Source of the DNA: Acidovorax delafieldii
Lineage (GTDB): Bacteria; Pseudomonadota; Gammaproteobacteria; Burkholderiales; Burkholderiaceae_C
Assembly (NCBI GenBank): GCA_002327945.1
Contig: DCVY01000057.1
Coordinates: 1-6,127 of the forward strand
Direction of reading: 5' to 3'
Length of the DNA stretch: 6,127 bases
Of the stretch, positions 1 to 5,470 are shown piece by piece (within the stretch, counting starts at the first letter, position 1; each line of letters begins with the position of its first letter). The translations under genes and the position numbers were made by a program. The notes under the pieces are model-generated. The model was not told the origin of the DNA and searched no databases. It worked only from the letters and a program-made list of their open reading frames with translations.

Positions 1-84
1 CGAGCAGCCGCCGATGCCGCCGATGCCGCCAATGGTGGCGAGGAAGTGGTCGCCGGCCTGCAGGCACGAGAGCGCGCAGCGCCT
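1..84 (-). pseudogene. possible C-terminal remnant of a 2-hydroxypenta-2,4-dienoate hydratase, cut by the window edge
   Basis: The minus-strand frame ending at base 1 reads LQAGDHFLATIGGIGG (63 down to 16), then IGGCS to the edge. Hydratases of the DmpE/XylJ/MhpD family end, as I remember them, in a similar 'KAGD....IGGIG..S' tail, so this may be that tail. Only about 87 bases separate base 63 from the dioxygenase stop, far too few for the rest of a roughly 260-residue hydratase. The preceding residues in this frame do not look like the family. In the next frame, ALRALVP just upstream resembles the 'SLVP' segment that precedes the tail in the family, which would suggest a frameshift. If the match is real, this is a 5'-deleted, broken copy and its downstream end lies outside the window. 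The match is short and from memory, and chance similarity is possible. Confidence 0.33.
7..33. repeat. three tandem copies of a 9-bp unit, GCCGCC(G/A)AT
   Basis: Bases 7-15, 16-24 and 25-33 are GCCGCCGAT, GCCGCCGAT and GCCGCCAAT. Read on the minus strand in the frame open to the edge they encode Ile-Gly-Gly three times. The period is a multiple of three, so copy-number change would keep that frame. Confidence 0.85.
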
Positions 85-149
85 CCTGCACCATTGCTGA
101 TCCAGCCGAACCAATGCAGGGACGGACAACACAGGGTCCACGCCAGGCC

Positions 150-1094
150 TCAGGTGTAGACTTCAGTGAAGGCGGGATACGCCTCGCCCGTATGGAAGAA
201 AATGCCGCGCCACATGTTTTCTTCGGACCAAGTGTTGACCGGGCGATCAGGCTGCGCCAAGTAGCCTAGCCCGGCAAAGGTTTCATTGCGGTTGCCACTG
301 GGGTCAAAGAAATAGATTGTTTCGCCGCGCGTGATGCCGTGGCGGGTCGGTGGCAGATCGATCTTGACCTTGTTCTTGGCCATGATGTCGCCCGCCTTCA
401 GGATGTCGTGCCAGGAGTCGAGGAAGAAGGAAATGTGGTGCAGCCCTGCTGTGGGCCCAGCCAGGAAGGCAATGTCGTGCGGCTTGGTGGCGCGGAACAT
501 GAAGGCTGCCGCCTGGATGGCACCGCCGGGGCCGACGAGGATCTGCTCGCTCAGATAAAAATTCAGGCATTCCTTGAGAAATTTCACATTCTCGGCAACG
601 CGGTTGACACCCGTTTCGGGGTTGAGCTCACACACCAAAGCCAAGTGGTCCAACCACTTGGCGCCTGCACCCTTGATATTGTCGGGCCAGGGGTCAGGGT
701 TGCTGGAACCGACTTCGGTGCCCACGCACTCTTTCATCGCATACACCCGCATCTCGTGGCCACTGGGCAACGCAAACTGCAGCATACGCCCGACGGACGG
801 CAGCGTTTCCTCGGGCAGCATCTTGGTCGTGATGCCATAAGCCTCTATGCGCTTTTGGAAAGCATCCAGATCAGCGTCATCCTCGGTTTTATAGGCCACG
901 TGGTTCAAGCCAGCCTGGTCGGACGGGGTAAGAATCACGGAAAATTTATCCCATTCATCCCAACACTTGAGGTACACGTTGCCGTGAGCGTCTTCCATGG
1001 TTTTCTTCATGCCCAGCACGTTCTCATAGTGCTTGACGGCGGCTGCCATGTCCATCACCCGCAGACTGACATGACCAATTCGCATAATGCCCAT
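150..1094 (-). CDS. dmpB: catechol 2,3-dioxygenase (extradiol, XylE/DmpB type)
   Basis: Ring-cleaving Fe(II) enzyme that opens catechol or alkylcatechols beside the hydroxyls to give 2-hydroxymuconic semialdehyde or its substituted forms; cytosolic. The protein has 314 residues against about 307 for XylE. It shows the two vicinal-oxygen-chelate halves, an N-terminal one opening with RIGHVSLRV and a C-terminal one from about residue 145. The expected iron ligands are present: His150 (WLDH), His220 (second His of LHHISF) and Glu271 (GNRNETF). The active-site residues His206, His252 (TRHG) and Tyr261 ([12 protein letters not shown]) are also there. The ATG at 1094 is chosen because AGGAG lies 7 bases upstream; a GTG at 1097 in frame has only 4 bases of spacing. 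The gene is last of three minus-strand genes, 40 bases after the ferredoxin stop. It looks intact. Family assignment is very secure; the symbol is by family analogy. Confidence 0.97.
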   Translation of the reverse strand: MGIMRIGHVSLRVMDMAAAVKHYENVLGMKKTMEDAHGNVYLKCWDEWDKFSVILTPSDQAGLNHVAYKTEDDADLDAFQKRIEAYGITTKMLPEETLPSVGRMLQFALPSGHEMRVYAMKECVGTEVGSSNPDPWPDNIKGAGAKWLDHLALVCELNPETGVNRVAENVKFLKECLNFYLSEQILVGPGGAIQAAAFMFRATKPHDIAFLAGPTAGLHHISFFLDSWHDILKAGDIMAKNKVKIDLPPTRHGITRGETIYFFDPSGNRNETFAGLGYLAQPDRPVNTWSEENMWRGIFFHTGEAYPAFTEVYT

Positions 1095-1100
1095 CACATA

Positions 1101-1109
1101 TCTCCTTTT
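1101..1109 (-). promoter_or_regulatory. strong ribosome binding site of the catechol dioxygenase gene
   Basis: The minus strand reads AAAAGGAGA here. Its AGGAG core lies 7 bases before the ATG at 1094, so it favours that start over the GTG at 1097. It is the strongest Shine-Dalgarno sequence of the three-gene unit. Confidence 0.8.
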
Positions 1110-1134
1110 ATTGACTGGTTAGAACGCCAACACT

Positions 1135-1503
1135 TCAGGATGAAGCGCCAACAACCCTTGCAAGGGTGAACGCCTTGGTCATCTTGCCCACCACCTCGAC
1201 CGCCAGATCCTCCAGCGGTGCCACGCGGCAGGCCAGGCACACACCGCGCGCCTCTTCTTCGACCGACACATGGGCACGGCTCATCGCCCCCATCTGGCGC
1301 ACCCGGCCAGACAGGATGCTGATCTTGCACACACCGCAACCGCCGTTGACGCAACCGACCGGAATACCCCTTCTGCCCAGCCGGGTCATGCCCTCCAGCA
1401 GCGTTTCAGTTTCCCGGCAAAGGTAGGCCTCGCCGCTCTGCTCGATATGGATCGAGCGCAGGCAGGGGCTGGCCTCGCAGGGCTCGGTGGCCATCTTTTG
1501 CAT
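1135..1503 (-). CDS. dmpQ: plant-type [2Fe-2S] ferredoxin that reactivates the catechol dioxygenase (XylT/DmpQ type)
   Basis: Small ferredoxin, 122 residues from the chosen start. Members of this family reduce the oxidised, inactive iron of catechol 2,3-dioxygenase and so protect it from suicide substrates such as 4-methylcatechol. The cluster ligands are seen as Cys51-X4-Cys56-X2-Cys59 (GCVNGGCGVC) and Cys92 (CLACRV), followed by a short acidic tail. The segment MSRAHV between them is also characteristic of XylT as I recall it. The place directly before the dioxygenase matches the xylT-xylE and dmpQ-dmpB order. ATG 1503 is preferred because TGAGG, formed at the hydrolase stop codon, lies 5 bases upstream. 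An in-frame ATG at 1521 would overlap the hydrolase by 11 bases and has a poor ribosome site. The electron donor is not certain; see the reductase at 3322. Confidence 0.93.
   Translation of the reverse strand: MQKMATEPCEASPCLRSIHIEQSGEAYLCRETETLLEGMTRLGRRGIPVGCVNGGCGVCKISILSGRVRQMGAMSRAHVSVEEEARGVCLACRVAPLEDLAVEVVGKMTKAFTLARVVGASS
1154..1167. repeat. perfect 14-bp palindrome near the 3' end of the ferredoxin gene
   Basis: ACCCTTGCAAGGGT is its own reverse complement. It lies inside the ferredoxin coding region about 17 bases before the stop codon and about 60 bases before the dioxygenase start. It could form a short intercistronic hairpin in the mRNA, or be chance in coding sequence. There is no T-tract after it, so it is not an intrinsic terminator. 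Confidence 0.5.
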
Positions 1504-1508
1504 CACAA

Positions 1509-1513
1509 CCTCA
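1509..1513 (-). promoter_or_regulatory. TGAGG: hydrolase stop codon fused to the ferredoxin ribosome site
   Basis: On the minus strand the hydrolase stop TGA (1513-1511) overlaps GAGG (1512-1509), which lies 5 bases before the ATG at 1503. A ribosome ending the hydrolase sits on the ferredoxin start site, which suggests translational coupling. It decides the ferredoxin start. Confidence 0.65.
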
Positions 1514-2350
1514 GGTGGCATCGGCCTCGGCCAAGAAGTTGCCTACCAGCTGGGCGAAGCGCGCCGCATGCTCGATCTGCGTCCAATGCCCGCAGCGACC
1601 AAACACATGCAACTGCGAGTTCAGGATCAGCTCATGCAGCCGTATAGAGTTCGACAAGGGCAGCACCTGGTCTTCGCGGCCGTGGATGATCAGGGTTTCG
1701 TGCGGCAGGGCCCGAATCTCTTCGTCCCGGCTCGCCAACGCTGCAACCCAGCGCTGGCGGGGCGCCGGAAACATGGCCGCATACGATTCCTGAAAACCGG
1801 GCCGCTTGCTGGCCTCATAGCGCAGTTGCGCGAGTTCGTCCGTGACCAGGTTGCGGTCATACGCAAACATGTCCATCACCTGGCGCATGTTCTCGAACGA
1901 TGGGGTGTAGCCCCAGATGGCGTCCAGCGCGGGTGTGATCTCGAAATCGACACCGGCTGCCCCCATCAGCACCAAGCGGCGCACCCGTTGCGGATGCCGG
2001 ATAGACAGGGCCAGCGACAGCGCCCCGCCGAAGGAGTTACCCACCAGATCAACCTGCTCCAGATCGAGCGCATCCATCAGGCCGACGGCCTGCTTGACCC
2101 AGGCATCCATGGTGTATGCCATGCCTTCGGGGCGTTCGGTAAAGCCAAAGCCCGCCATGTCCGGCGCAATAACGCGACGTGACTTGGCCAGCACCGGCAT
2201 GACCAACCGCCAGTTCGCATAAGCACTGACCCCCGGACCCGAGCCATGGATCATGAGCAGCGGGAAGCCCTGCCCCTGGTCGTGATAATTGGTGCGCAAC
2301 TCGGCGGCAACGATATTTTTGCCGATCTCGGGGGATTGTTCTAGAGTCAT
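1511..2350 (-). CDS. dmpD: 2-hydroxymuconate-semialdehyde hydrolase (DmpD/XylF type)
   Basis: Alpha/beta-hydrolase that cleaves the carbon-carbon bond of meta-ring-fission products, giving 2-hydroxypenta-2,4-dienoate plus formate or a short carboxylate; cytosolic. The protein has 279 residues, close to DmpD. Visible features are the oxyanion segment HGSGPG (35-40), the nucleophile elbow GNSFGG with Ser106, Asp227 in HGREDQV and His255 in CGHWTQIEH. Long stretches such as NWRLVMP, KSRRVIAPDM and FPAPRQRW are typical of the DmpD/XylF/CumD group. The ATG at 2350 gives an N-terminus like DmpD (SPEIG shortly after the start) and has GGAG 5 bases upstream. An in-frame start at 2404 would add 18 residues without a ribosome site. 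It is first in the minus-strand unit and faces the divergent GntR gene. Hydrolases of this type handle ketone products of 3-alkylcatechols better than aldehydes; the true substrate here is not shown by the sequence. Confidence 0.95.
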   Translation of the reverse strand: MTLEQSPEIGKNIVAAELRTNYHDQGQGFPLLMIHGSGPGVSAYANWRLVMPVLAKSRRVIAPDMAGFGFTERPEGMAYTMDAWVKQAVGLMDALDLEQVDLVGNSFGGALSLALSIRHPQRVRRLVLMGAAGVDFEITPALDAIWGYTPSFENMRQVMDMFAYDRNLVTDELAQLRYEASKRPGFQESYAAMFPAPRQRWVAALASRDEEIRALPHETLIIHGREDQVLPLSNSIRLHELILNSQLHVFGRCGHWTQIEHAARFAQLVGNFLAEADAT

Positions 2351-2410
2351 GGCTTCTCCGTGGAAAATGGCACTGCTTGCGGACACTGACTGCATTCGCA
2401 GCACATTTGA

Positions 2411-2447
2411 TGTTTATCGAGATTATTGATAAATATGACTATAAACA
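2411..2447. promoter_or_regulatory. overlapping inverted repeats, candidate operator for the GntR regulator
   Basis: TTTATCGA (2413-2420) and TTGATAAA (2426-2433) are inverted arms with 7 of 8 positions matching and a 5-base spacer. In addition TGTTTAT (2411-2417) is exactly inverted as ATAAACA (2441-2447). The arms cover the candidate promoter hexamers of both directions, as expected for a repressor acting on both genes. The dyads are seen directly; binding by this regulator is inferred. Confidence 0.45.
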
Positions 2448-2452
2448 AACAT

Positions 2453-2460
2453 TGGTACAA
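2453..2460. promoter_or_regulatory. TGGTACAA, fits the FadR-type GntR operator pattern
   Basis: FadR-subfamily GntR regulators often bind TNGT...ACNA with a variable centre. TGGTACAA fits this with no spacer. It lies about 10 bases past the candidate -10 of the GntR gene. It is a short motif and may be chance. Confidence 0.3.
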
Positions 2461-2472
2461 ACCCTGAGCATT

Positions 2473-2487
2473 GTCGATATTTTCGAC
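2473..2487. promoter_or_regulatory. 15-bp dyad GTCGA-N5-TCGAC in the GntR leader
   Basis: GTCGA (2473-2477) and TCGAC (2483-2487) are perfect inverted arms around TATTT. The dyad lies downstream of the candidate GntR promoter, where a bound repressor would block autogenous transcription. Its sequence differs from the dyad at 2413, so both may not bind the same protein. Confidence 0.35.
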
Positions 2488-2575
2488 TGTTAAGCTTCAG
2501 GCCAAGTTGTCACAGGCGTCTTTACAATTTCTTGCACGCCAGGTTTTCGCTCGCCGTCAGCCCTTGCACACCACC

Positions 2576-3283
2576 ATGTCTCTTGATTTTCCCGATCTTC
2601 TGGTTGATAAAAAAACGACGGGTCAACCCTCAACCCTGATAGAAAAAGCCTATCACCAATTGCGCCGAGACATCATCGACGGCCTGCACCCTTCCGGGCA
2701 GAAATTGCGCGTCGAGCATCTGAAATTTCAGTACCAGGTGAGCGCCGGAACGCTGAGGGAGGCGCTGGCGCTGCTGGTGTCCGACTCCTTGGTCGTGTCG
2801 CAGGGGCAACGCGGCTTTCATGTGGCACCCATGTCACTGGCGGATCTTGAAGACCTGACCCGCGTGCGGGTGCTGCTGGAATGCGAGGCGGTCGAGGAAA
2901 GCATCCGCCTGGGCAGGGACAGCTGGGAAGCCGATCTGGTCAGCGCTTTTCACAAGCTCTCGCTCGCCGAGGAGCGCTTGCACACTGATGCCGCCGGCAC
3001 CTATGACGAATGGGAGGATCGCAATCGCCAGTTCCACGAAGCACTGGTTGGCGCATGCCGCTCGGCCTGGCTGCGCAAACTCCGCGCGCAACTCTATCAA
3101 CAATCCGAACGGTATCGGCGACTTTCGGCACTGAAGGGCCCGCCGCCGATTGAGGTGCATGAAGAGCATCGCAATATCTTCAACGCCGTCATGGCGCGCG
3201 ACGCCACCAAGGCCAAAGCTTTTCTGGCCGCTCACATCCAGCGGGCCCTGACGGTGATCAGAACGGCCGGCTTTCTCAAATAA
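2576..3283 (+). CDS. GntR-family transcriptional regulator, FadR/FCD subfamily (AphS/BphS-like)
   Basis: Probable repressor of the divergent meta-cleavage unit, with a pathway intermediate as likely inducer. The protein has 235 residues. The N-terminal winged helix-turn-helix runs from about 20 to 85: [16 protein letters not shown], the recognition-helix segment [18 protein letters not shown] (56-73) and the wing QRGFHVAP. A helical FCD ligand domain fills about 89-225 and keeps the usual His residues, His154 (QFHEAL), His198 (EEHRNIF) and His220 (AAHIQRAL), that bind a metal in many members. ATG 2576 gives the MSLDFPD opening that I recall in AphS-type regulators. There is no clear ribosome site before it; an upstream in-frame TTG at 2471 would put 35 residues into the operator region and is unlikely. 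GntR repressors of this kind control phenol (aphS) and biphenyl (bphS) genes in related bacteria. Family is secure; the target is inferred. Confidence 0.93.
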   Translation: MSLDFPDLLVDKKTTGQPSTLIEKAYHQLRRDIIDGLHPSGQKLRVEHLKFQYQVSAGTLREALALLVSDSLVVSQGQRGFHVAPMSLADLEDLTRVRVLLECEAVEESIRLGRDSWEADLVSAFHKLSLAEERLHTDAAGTYDEWEDRNRQFHEALVGACRSAWLRKLRAQLYQQSERYRRLSALKGPPPIEVHEEHRNIFNAVMARDATKAKAFLAAHIQRALTVIRTAGFLK

Positions 3284-3298
3284 TCAATTTTCAAACTC

Positions 3299-3313
3299 GG
3301 CTCGAAAGGAGCC
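3299..3313 (+). promoter_or_regulatory. small hairpin holding the reductase ribosome site
   Basis: GGCTC (3299-3303) and GAGCC (3309-3313) can pair around a GAAAG loop. The Shine-Dalgarno AAGGAG (3306-3311), 10 bases before the ATG at 3322, falls in this loop and stem. The 5-bp hairpin is weak, so an effect on translation is only possible. No T-tract follows, so it is not a terminator of the GntR gene. Confidence 0.35.
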
Positions 3314-3321
3314 TCGACAAC

Positions 3322-4557
3322 ATGAATGACAACCCTTCGGCTTTGGCCCCGGTCATCGTCCTGGGCGGCGGCCTGGCCAGTATTTCCTTTGCCGGTGGCT
3401 TGCGGTCTGCCGGCTTTCAAGGGGGTATCACCGTCGTTGCCGACGAACACGAATCGGCCTACGACCGCCCGCCCTTGTCAAAAGATTTTCTGCGTGACGG
3501 CGACGCTGAAAAGATTCGCCTCGACCTGAGCCATGCGCCTGGCGTCGAATGGCTGCGCGGCGTGGCGGCGCAGCGGGTGGATACCCAGGCGCATGAAGTC
3601 CACCTGGCCGATGGCCGCTGCCTGCACTATGGCACGCTGGTGTTCGCCACCGGCGCATCGCCCCGCGTTTTGCCAGCGCTGCAGGGTGCGCCCATGCCCG
3701 TGCTGACCTTGCGCACGCTGGGCGACGCGCAGCGCATCCGCAGCGGCCTGCAGCCGGGCGCCCGGCTGCTGGTGATCGGCGGTGGCGTGATCGGTCTCGA
3801 ACTGGCGGCCACGGCTCGCGCCCTCGGCGTCGAAGTCACTTTGGTCGAGTTTCTGCCCCGCTTGATGAGCCGTGGCGCATCGGCAACGCTGGCCTCATTC
3901 GTTGCGCGGCACCATGCCGAACAGGGTGTCGACTTGCGGTTCGGGCGATCTGTCACCGGGTTCAGCCGCTCCCACATCGTTTTGGACGATGGCAGCCAGA
4001 TAGCCGCCGACCTGGTCGTCGTCGGCATCGGCGTCACCGCCAACGACGCGCTGGCGCACGCCGCTGACATCGCCTGCGACGACGGCATCTTTGTGGACGG
4101 GCGAGGCCGCACCACCTGTCCAAACGTCTACGCCATCGGTGATGTCACGCGCCAGCGCAACCCGGTAAGCGGCCGTTTCGAGCGTATCGAGACCTGGTCC
4201 AATGCCCAAAACCAGGGCATGGCCGTGGCACGCGCCATGCTGGATCCGGCTGCGCCGCCTTACGGCGATCTGCCCTGGTACTGGTCCGAGCAGTATGCTT
4301 TGCGCATTCAGGTGGCAGGCCTCACCAACGGCGACGATGAAATTGTGCGGGGCGACATCGCCGCAGGTGACCAATTCACCCTCATCCACCTCTTGCGCGG
4401 TCAGATCGTCGGCGCCAGTTGCGTCAACAACGTACGTGACTTCACGGCGCTCAAGCGCATCATCACCAGCGGCGCCCGGCCCGACCGCGCAGCACTGGCG
4501 GACCCGGACACCGACTTGCGCAAGCTGATCGCCCGGACAAGCTCGCAAGCGGCATGA
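3322..4557 (+). CDS. bphA4: ferredoxin--NAD(+) reductase of a Rieske aromatic dioxygenase system (BphA4 type)
   Basis: FAD protein that passes electrons from NADH to the ferredoxin of a multicomponent ring-hydroxylating dioxygenase; cytosolic. The protein has 411 residues, the usual length. Domains in order: FAD-binding Rossmann motif [10 protein letters not shown] (11-20), the [11 protein letters not shown] segment (47-57), ATGASPR (109-115), the NAD-binding motif [10 protein letters not shown] (151-160), the second FAD motif VYAIGDV (269-275), WSNAQNQG (292-299), and a C-terminal reductase domain from about 317. The third glycine of the first motif is Ser; my memory of KKS102 BphA4 is that it has the same. 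AAGGAG lies 10 bases before the ATG. It starts 38 bases after the GntR stop, so the two are probably co-transcribed. No oxygenase subunit or Rieske-type ferredoxin is in the window. The closest match I recall is BphA4, but the hydroxylated substrate cannot be told. Confidence 0.93.
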   Translation: MNDNPSALAPVIVLGGGLASISFAGGLRSAGFQGGITVVADEHESAYDRPPLSKDFLRDGDAEKIRLDLSHAPGVEWLRGVAAQRVDTQAHEVHLADGRCLHYGTLVFATGASPRVLPALQGAPMPVLTLRTLGDAQRIRSGLQPGARLLVIGGGVIGLELAATARALGVEVTLVEFLPRLMSRGASATLASFVARHHAEQGVDLRFGRSVTGFSRSHIVLDDGSQIAADLVVVGIGVTANDALAHAADIACDDGIFVDGRGRTTCPNVYAIGDVTRQRNPVSGRFERIETWSNAQNQGMAVARAMLDPAAPPYGDLPWYWSEQYALRIQVAGLTNGDDEIVRGDIAAGDQFTLIHLLRGQIVGASCVNNVRDFTALKRIITSGARPDRAALADPDTDLRKLIARTSSQAA

Positions 4558-4562
4558 TCGCA

Positions 4563-4618
4563 GGCGCGACGGGTGGCCGACGTCGGCGGATCCGTGCGCC
4601 CTGATGCCTTTATTCTTT
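4563..4618 (+). terminator. compound hairpin with T-rich tail after the reductase
   Basis: GGCGC-G-ACGG (4563-4572) pairs with CCGTGCGCC (4592-4600), with G4568 bulged. Inside it lies the perfect 12-bp palindrome GCCGACGTCGGC (4576-4587). A T-rich stretch, TTTATTCTTT (4609-4618), follows 8 bases after the stem, which is further than in a standard intrinsic terminator. It begins 6 bases after the reductase stop, in the gap between convergent genes, where a terminator is expected. On the minus strand no T-tract follows it, so it would mainly serve the reductase side. Confidence 0.45.
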
Positions 4619-4619
4619 G

Positions 4620-5426
4620 TCAGGCTGGGGCGGTGAAACTCATGCGGTGGAGCAAGCGCTGCAACATATCCATGGTCTCCCCACGTGCACGCTGCTGCGG
4701 ATGGTGGCCAACGCCGGGCAACGCCGTCACTTCAAGCGGCATCAGGCCGTGGCGAAACAGGAAAATCGCGCTGGGCCGCCAGCCATATTCATCGTCATTG
4801 CCGAACAACACGGAGACCGGGCAGCGCACTGCGGCAACCTCGGCGCTCATGTCCCATTGCAGTGCCTGCGGGCTGGCCCAGGGCTCGTACCAGCCCCAGA
4901 ACATGGCGTCGGTGCTGTCGCCATGGTGGCGCATCAGCTTGTCGCGCAGCCCCTCGTGTTCAAACGCGCGGCGTGCGCCGGTCATGGCATCGACCATGAA
5001 CTGATCAATAGCGATGGTTGGCGAGCAGGCAAGAACGCCGCACACCCGTTCAGGATGCGCCGCCGCAGCCAGCACCGACATGGCGCCTCCATCGCTGTGG
5101 CCGAACATCAACGCCTTGTGGATTCCGAAGTGGCGCAACACCTCGCCAAGCACCGGCCCGGCCTCTTCACGCCGGTAACTGGGCTCGCGCCCACCCACCA
5201 GACGCTCAGATCGCCCATAACCATACCGGTCATAGGCCAGCACCGGCCAGCCGCTGGCTTCGGCCAACACCTGGGGCAGGTCTTTCCAGGTGGTGATGCA
5301 GTCCAGCCCGCCGTGCATCATCACGATGGTCGGCTGCCCGTTGCCCACATCACCCCAGGTGGTGGCGGCCAGGCGGTGACCGCCGGCCAACAGTTCGTGT
5401 TCTTTCATTTCATGCTTTTTCATCAT
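4620..5426 (-). CDS. alpha/beta-fold hydrolase of unknown substrate
   Basis: The protein has 268 residues and the alpha/beta-hydrolase layout: MMHGGLD near 36-42 for the oxyanion hole, the nucleophile elbow GHSDGG with Ser111, the acid at Asp212 (GNDDEYG) and His241 (GVGHHP). The cap region carries DKLMRHHGD and FWGWYEPW, which I recall from a group of bacterial hydrolases found beside CoA-ester degradation genes. It is clearly different from the DmpD-type hydrolase at 1511 and is not expected to replace it. The ATG at 5426 has GGAGG 9 bases upstream; a second ATG follows directly and a third at 5408. It lies 44 bases after the acyl-CoA dehydrogenase on the same strand, so the two are probably one operon, and it converges on the reductase. 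Esterase, lactonase, thioesterase or carbon-carbon hydrolase roles are all possible. Confidence 0.88.
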   Translation of the reverse strand: MMKKHEMKEHELLAGGHRLAATTWGDVGNGQPTIVMMHGGLDCITTWKDLPQVLAEASGWPVLAYDRYGYGRSERLVGGREPSYRREEAGPVLGEVLRHFGIHKALMFGHSDGGAMSVLAAAAHPERVCGVLACSPTIAIDQFMVDAMTGARRAFEHEGLRDKLMRHHGDSTDAMFWGWYEPWASPQALQWDMSAEVAAVRCPVSVLFGNDDEYGWRPSAIFLFRHGLMPLEVTALPGVGHHPQQRARGETMDMLQRLLHRMSFTAPA

Positions 5427-5470
5427 GTCAATCTGCCTCCGGGTTGCGCCTTGCAGTGGATCGGCACAGC

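Larger units (their letters stand above)
2351..2575. promoter_or_regulatory. divergent promoter region between the meta-cleavage unit and the GntR gene
   Basis: A 225-base non-coding region with an AT-rich core at about 2405-2490 that contrasts with the GC-rich genes. For the plus strand (GntR gene) a weak sigma70-like pair is TCGAGA (2417-2422) and TATAAA (2440-2445), 17 bases apart. For the minus strand (hydrolase) a weaker pair is TAGTCA (2441-2436) and GATAAA (2418-2413), also 17 apart. The two would overlap back to back. Several inverted repeats lie across them and are listed separately. The region's role is well supported by the divergent gene arrangement; the exact hexamers are guesses. 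Confidence 0.6.

Noticed and set aside
1..33. The short tandem repeat as a possible CRISPR-like or origin repeat
   Set aside because: The units are 9 bases, contiguous and without spacers, and they fit a coding Gly-rich repeat better.
339..1169. A long plus-strand open frame opposite the dioxygenase
   Set aside because: It is antisense to a clearly conserved gene in a GC-rich genome, and its translation has no recognisable domain.
1504..1521. Ferredoxin start at the ATG at 1521
   Set aside because: It would overlap the hydrolase and lacks a good ribosome site, while ATG 1503 has GAGG 5 bases upstream.
1487..2182. A plus-strand open frame of about 231 codons opposite the DmpD-type hydrolase
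   Set aside because: It is antisense to a strongly conserved hydrolase, and its translation shows no domain.
2368..2380. TGGCACTGCTTGC, resembling a sigma54 promoter
   Set aside because: The distance between GG and GC is 8 bases instead of the required 10, and it points away from the meta-cleavage unit.
2471..2575. An N-terminal extension of the GntR regulator from a TTG at 2471
   Set aside because: It adds 35 residues not typical of the family, lies across the operator region with its dyads, and has no ribosome site. The ATG at 2576 gives the usual N-terminus.
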